From the NCBI RefSeq assembly GCF_038957035.1, contig NZ_CP152412.1, positions 6,196,501 to 6,260,500 of the forward strand: a stretch of 64,000 nucleotides of DNA, read 5' to 3'. Made by a program: the position numbers and the translations under genes. Below are positions 61,684 through 64,000 of the stretch, piece by piece; the first letter of the stretch is position 1, and each line of letters begins with the position of its first letter. The notes under the pieces are model-generated. The model was not told the DNA's origin and did not search any database. It saw only the letters and a program-made list of their open reading frames with translations. The DNA is from Bradyrhizobium sp. B097. GTDB taxonomy: Bacteria; Pseudomonadota; Alphaproteobacteria; Rhizobiales; Xanthobacteraceae.

Positions 61684-62762
61684 GTCGATCTCTTGCCCAA
61701 CCAGGAGTCCAGTTTCGGCCACAGCCGCTTGATTGCATTGGCGCCGGCGACCAGCGAGACGTGACCGCCTTTCAGCATCACCTCCTCCTTGTCCTCGGAG
61801 CCGATCTTGGTGATCAGGTGCTTTGCCGCGTCATACGGCACGATGTGGTCGTGCTCGGCGACCGCGTGCAGGATCGGCACCTTGATGTCGGCAAGCTTCG
61901 CCGCGCGGCCGCCGACTGTCATGGTGTCGTTGTAGAGCTTGTTGTCCCACATCAGGTCCTTGGTGATGGCGCGGAAATATTCGCCGGCGAGCGGCAGCGT
62001 GTCGGTCGCCCAGCGGTCGAACATCCGGTACGACTTGACGAACTCGTCGTTCCAGATGTTGTCCCAGAGCTGGATCTGGCCGACCACGCGCGCGGCCGGC
62101 CGCAACATGTCGAACGATTGCAGGATCAGTTCGGGCGGCATGTTGCCGGTGCTGTCGATCAGGCGGTCGACGTCGAAATAGCGGCGGTCGGCGAAATTCG
62201 AGAACAGCTTCATCTCGCGGAAATCGATCGGCGTGGTGAAGCAGATCAAATTCTTCATCGGCCCGTCGTTGAAGATCGAGCCATAGAGCAGCGACAATAC
62301 GCCGCCGAAGCAATAGCCGATCACGGAGATGTCCTTTTCGCCGGAATCCTGCTGCACCCGGCGGACCGATTCCGGAATGAAGTCGAGGACGTAGTCCTCC
62401 ATGCGCAGCGATTTTTCCTCGGGCTTCGGCGCAGTCCAGTCCAGCATGTAGACGTCGAACCCGCGCTTGAGCAGGAACTCGATGAAGCTCTGGCCCGGCA
62501 CCAGGTCGAGGATGTAGCCGCGGTTGGTGGTCGCCATCACGATCAGGACCGGCACGCGATAGACTTCGTCGGCCTGCGGCCGGTAGTGATAAAGGTTCAT
62601 GGTGCCGCGCGAATACAGCACGTCCTTCGGCGTCGAGCCGAGCTCGGGGCCGGAGCTCGAGAAATACTCGACGCCCTTGATGCTGCGCTGGATCGCACGT
62701 TGCACCTCGGACTGTACCCGCTCTGAGATCGAGGCGAAATCAAACCCGGTGGGAGCATTCAT
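61680..62762 (-). CDS. phaC: Class III-type poly(R)-hydroxyalkanoate synthase subunit PhaC
   Basis: A 360-residue synthase, the size of class III PhaC (about 355-360 residues). The lipase-like box GYCFGG has catalytic C151; D305 (AEHDHIVP) and H334 (KGGHVSLVAG) complete the triad. It polymerises (R)-3-hydroxyacyl-CoA at the granule surface. It forms ATGA overlaps with the PhaE-like gene upstream and the GNAT gene downstream. Confidence 0.92.
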   Translation of the reverse strand: MNAPTGFDFASISERVQSEVQRAIQRSIKGVEYFSSSGPELGSTPKDVLYSRGTMNLYHYRPQADEVYRVPVLIVMATTNRGYILDLVPGQSFIEFLLKRGFDVYMLDWTAPKPEEKSLRMEDYVLDFIPESVRRVQQDSGEKDISVIGYCFGGVLSLLYGSIFNDGPMKNLICFTTPIDFREMKLFSNFADRRYFDVDRLIDSTGNMPPELILQSFDMLRPAARVVGQIQLWDNIWNDEFVKSYRMFDRWATDTLPLAGEYFRAITKDLMWDNKLYNDTMTVGGRAAKLADIKVPILHAVAEHDHIVPYDAAKHLITKIGSEDKEEVMLKGGHVSLVAGANAIKRLWPKLDSWLGKRST

Positions 62763-63142
62763 TTGCTGCCTCCCTCGGATGGCGGGCGCTTGGTGCGCGG
62801 CGGCCGTGGCGTTGCGCCATAGCCGTCGTCCGGCGCCAGCGAATTGTGGTGCACCTGCTGCAGCAGCGTCTTGATCTCGTTGAGCTGGGTCTCCATCGAC
62901 TGCAGGCGCTCGGCCATGCCGACGAGCTGGGCGCGGCTCGGCAGGTTCATCGCCAGCAGATATTTCTCCATCATCTCGCCGAGCTGCTTCTGCGCGCCCG
63001 CCGCGGCGCTGCCGGCCTGATTCATCACCTTGGAGAATTCAGGCGAGCTCATCAACTGGTTGCCGAAGGAGTTGAACCCCTTCTCCATCTCGCCAATCAT
63101 CGTCTGCCAGATCACGGCAGGGTCGTTGCCCTTGTCGGCCAT
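62759..63142 (-). CDS. phaE: Short PhaE-like PHA synthase subunit
   Basis: A 127-residue helical protein. It resembles the C-terminal region of PhaE in KYLLAMNLPSRAQLVGMAERLQSMETQLNEI, and class III PhaC needs PhaE. Usual PhaE proteins are about 350-370 residues, so this one is reduced to roughly a third. The proline/basic tail (PRPPRTKRPP) is unusual. GGAGG lies 8 bases before ATG 63142. It overlaps the phaC start by 4 bp. It may be a minimal PhaE or a PhaE-derived activator. Confidence 0.7.
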   Translation of the reverse strand: MADKGNDPAVIWQTMIGEMEKGFNSFGNQLMSSPEFSKVMNQAGSAAAGAQKQLGEMMEKYLLAMNLPSRAQLVGMAERLQSMETQLNEIKTLLQQVHHNSLAPDDGYGATPRPPRTKRPPSEGGSK

Positions 63143-63323
63143 GAGGCCCTCCTGCACGTCAATTCCGAGCGCTTGTCGCGCTTCCGTTTGTTTGTGCCAT
63201 ACGACACTGTTGCCGCTGATCGGTCAACAGTGCGGCGCGCCCGGCGACGTCGAAGCTCTTCTGCGCTGCGTCAAACCGTGGCAGCATGCAGGCTCCTGAC
63301 CGCGAATCCAGGAGAGGACGCCC

Positions 63324-64000
63324 GTGACCACGCTCGCCCATCAGTTGCCGCAACTAACCCGCGCCAACGGCATAGACATCTGCTACGAGATTTTTGGCGA
63401 TGCGAATGCGGAGCCGCTGCTTTTGATCATGGGCCTCGGCGCCCAGATGATCCATTGGGACGACGAATTCTGTCGCCAGCTTGCTGCGCGCGGTTTTCGC
63501 GTGATCCGGTTCGACAACAGGGATATCGGCAAGTCCTCCCGTATGAGCGGCGGCAAGCGGCTGACCGCCCTCGAGCTGCTCAAGCTGCGCTTCCTGAAGA
63601 TTCCGGTCGCAGCGCCCTACCGGCTGGCCGACATGGCGCGGGACACGATCGGATTGATGGATGCGCTCGGCATCCGCACCGCGCACCTGGTCGGCGCCTC
63701 GATGGGCGGCATGATCGCGCAGGAGGTTGCGATCACCTTCCCCGAGCGCGTGCGCTCGCTGACCTCGATCATGTCGACCACGGGCAATCCGAAGATACCG
63801 GGGCCGACCCGCGAGGCGACCGCGGTGCTGATGGCGCCGCCGCCGAAGAGCAAGGAGGAATACTTCGTGCGCTTCGGCCAGACCTGGAAGGTGCTGCGCA
63901 ACGGCTCGTTCCCCGAGGATGAGGCGCTCGATCCCGAGCGCGCGCGGCGCAGCTTTGAGCGCGGCCTCAATCCGGAGGGCGTCGGCCGCCAGCTCCGCGC
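63324..64000 (+). CDS. Alpha/beta hydrolase (3' end beyond window)
   Basis: At least 225 codons are open from GTG 63324 to the end of the window. The start is supported by AGGAGAGG about 8 bases upstream. It reads MTTLAHQLPQLTRANGIDIC, then YEIFGDANAEPLLLIMGLGA, with VIRFDNRDIGKS and the nucleophile elbow LVGASMGGMIAQEVA, typical of the small-molecule esterase/epoxide hydrolase-like group. The acid and histidine residues lie outside or beyond the visible part. It is divergent from the phaE-like gene, with 181 bp between. Confidence 0.85.
   Translation, partial: MTTLAHQLPQLTRANGIDICYEIFGDANAEPLLLIMGLGAQMIHWDDEFCRQLAARGFRVIRFDNRDIGKSSRMSGGKRLTALELLKLRFLKIPVAAPYRLADMARDTIGLMDALGIRTAHLVGASMGGMIAQEVAITFPERVRSLTSIMSTTGNPKIPGPTREATAVLMAPPPKSKEEYFVRFGQTWKVLRNGSFPEDEALDPERARRSFERGLNPEGVGRQLR

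Overview
The window is a GC-rich (about 65-72% in most lines) alphaproteobacterial chromosome segment. Gene content, codon use and several families of dispersed palindromic repeats (RPE/REP-like) between genes resemble Bradyrhizobium or a close relative in the Nitrobacteraceae. This assignment rests on recognising gene families and repeats, not on a database search. No rRNA, tRNA or CRISPR was seen. About 57 protein genes are supported; the first and last run off the window.

Left part (1-13.4 kb): the end of a flavin reductase gene, a small GNAT protein, a YghU-type glutathione transferase, a nitronate monooxygenase, a thiolase-like protein, an RND efflux pair (adaptor plus permease) and two tandem chemoreceptors whose signalling domains are nearly identical. 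Next (13.5-17.4 kb) is a complete L-threonate/4-carbon acid sugar route (otnK, otnI, ltnD, with otnC divergent). From 17.9 to 23.5 kb a putative-hydro-lyase (DUF1445) gene heads a branched-chain-type ABC importer operon (SBP-livHMGF). A divergent LysR gene follows, with a perfect ATCGATAAA-N5-TTTATCGAT palindrome in front of it, then an M20 amidohydrolase, a 2-hydroxyacid dehydrogenase, a tartrate/isopropylmalate-type dehydrogenase, an atypical SDR, a kynurenine-formamidase-like hydrolase and an amidase. This reads as a catabolic region for amides, carbamoyl amino acids and small hydroxyacids.

Middle (31.8-37.5 kb): a TetR gene divergent from a 3Fe-4S-type ferredoxin plus cytochrome P450 pair with a good sigma70-type promoter, then an MHS-family transporter, a sulfite-oxidase-like protein and an alpha/beta-hydrolase-OsmC fusion. 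From about 37.6 to 44.9 kb the base composition drops (about 52-57% GC in sampled lines). This stretch holds an IS5-type transposase remnant, an adenylate cyclase-TolB-TPR protein, a second RND efflux pair and a frameshifted, truncated ThrE exporter gene, and looks acquired. A MocR regulator and its divergent EamA transporter follow. Then comes a 933-bp segment bounded by 14-bp inverted repeats and TA dinucleotides that carries one unknown membrane-anchored protein gene, and then a YeeE-type sulfur transporter gene.

Right part (49.6-64 kb): an amidase gene downstream of a phenylacetate gene cluster (paaX, paaABCDE, paaI, paaK, all on the minus strand), with two palindromic repeats lodged inside the operon. 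An esterase, a DUF445 membrane protein, a phasin with a terminator and a perfect upstream palindrome, a short PhaE-like/PhaC/GNAT operon and the start of another alpha/beta hydrolase complete the window.

The most unusual signals are the TIR-bounded passenger-gene element, the LysR/DUF1445/ABC/M20 locus, the very short PhaE-like partner of a class III PHA synthase, the SDR lacking the YxxxK lysine, and the repeats that supply stop codons or sit inside the paa operon.
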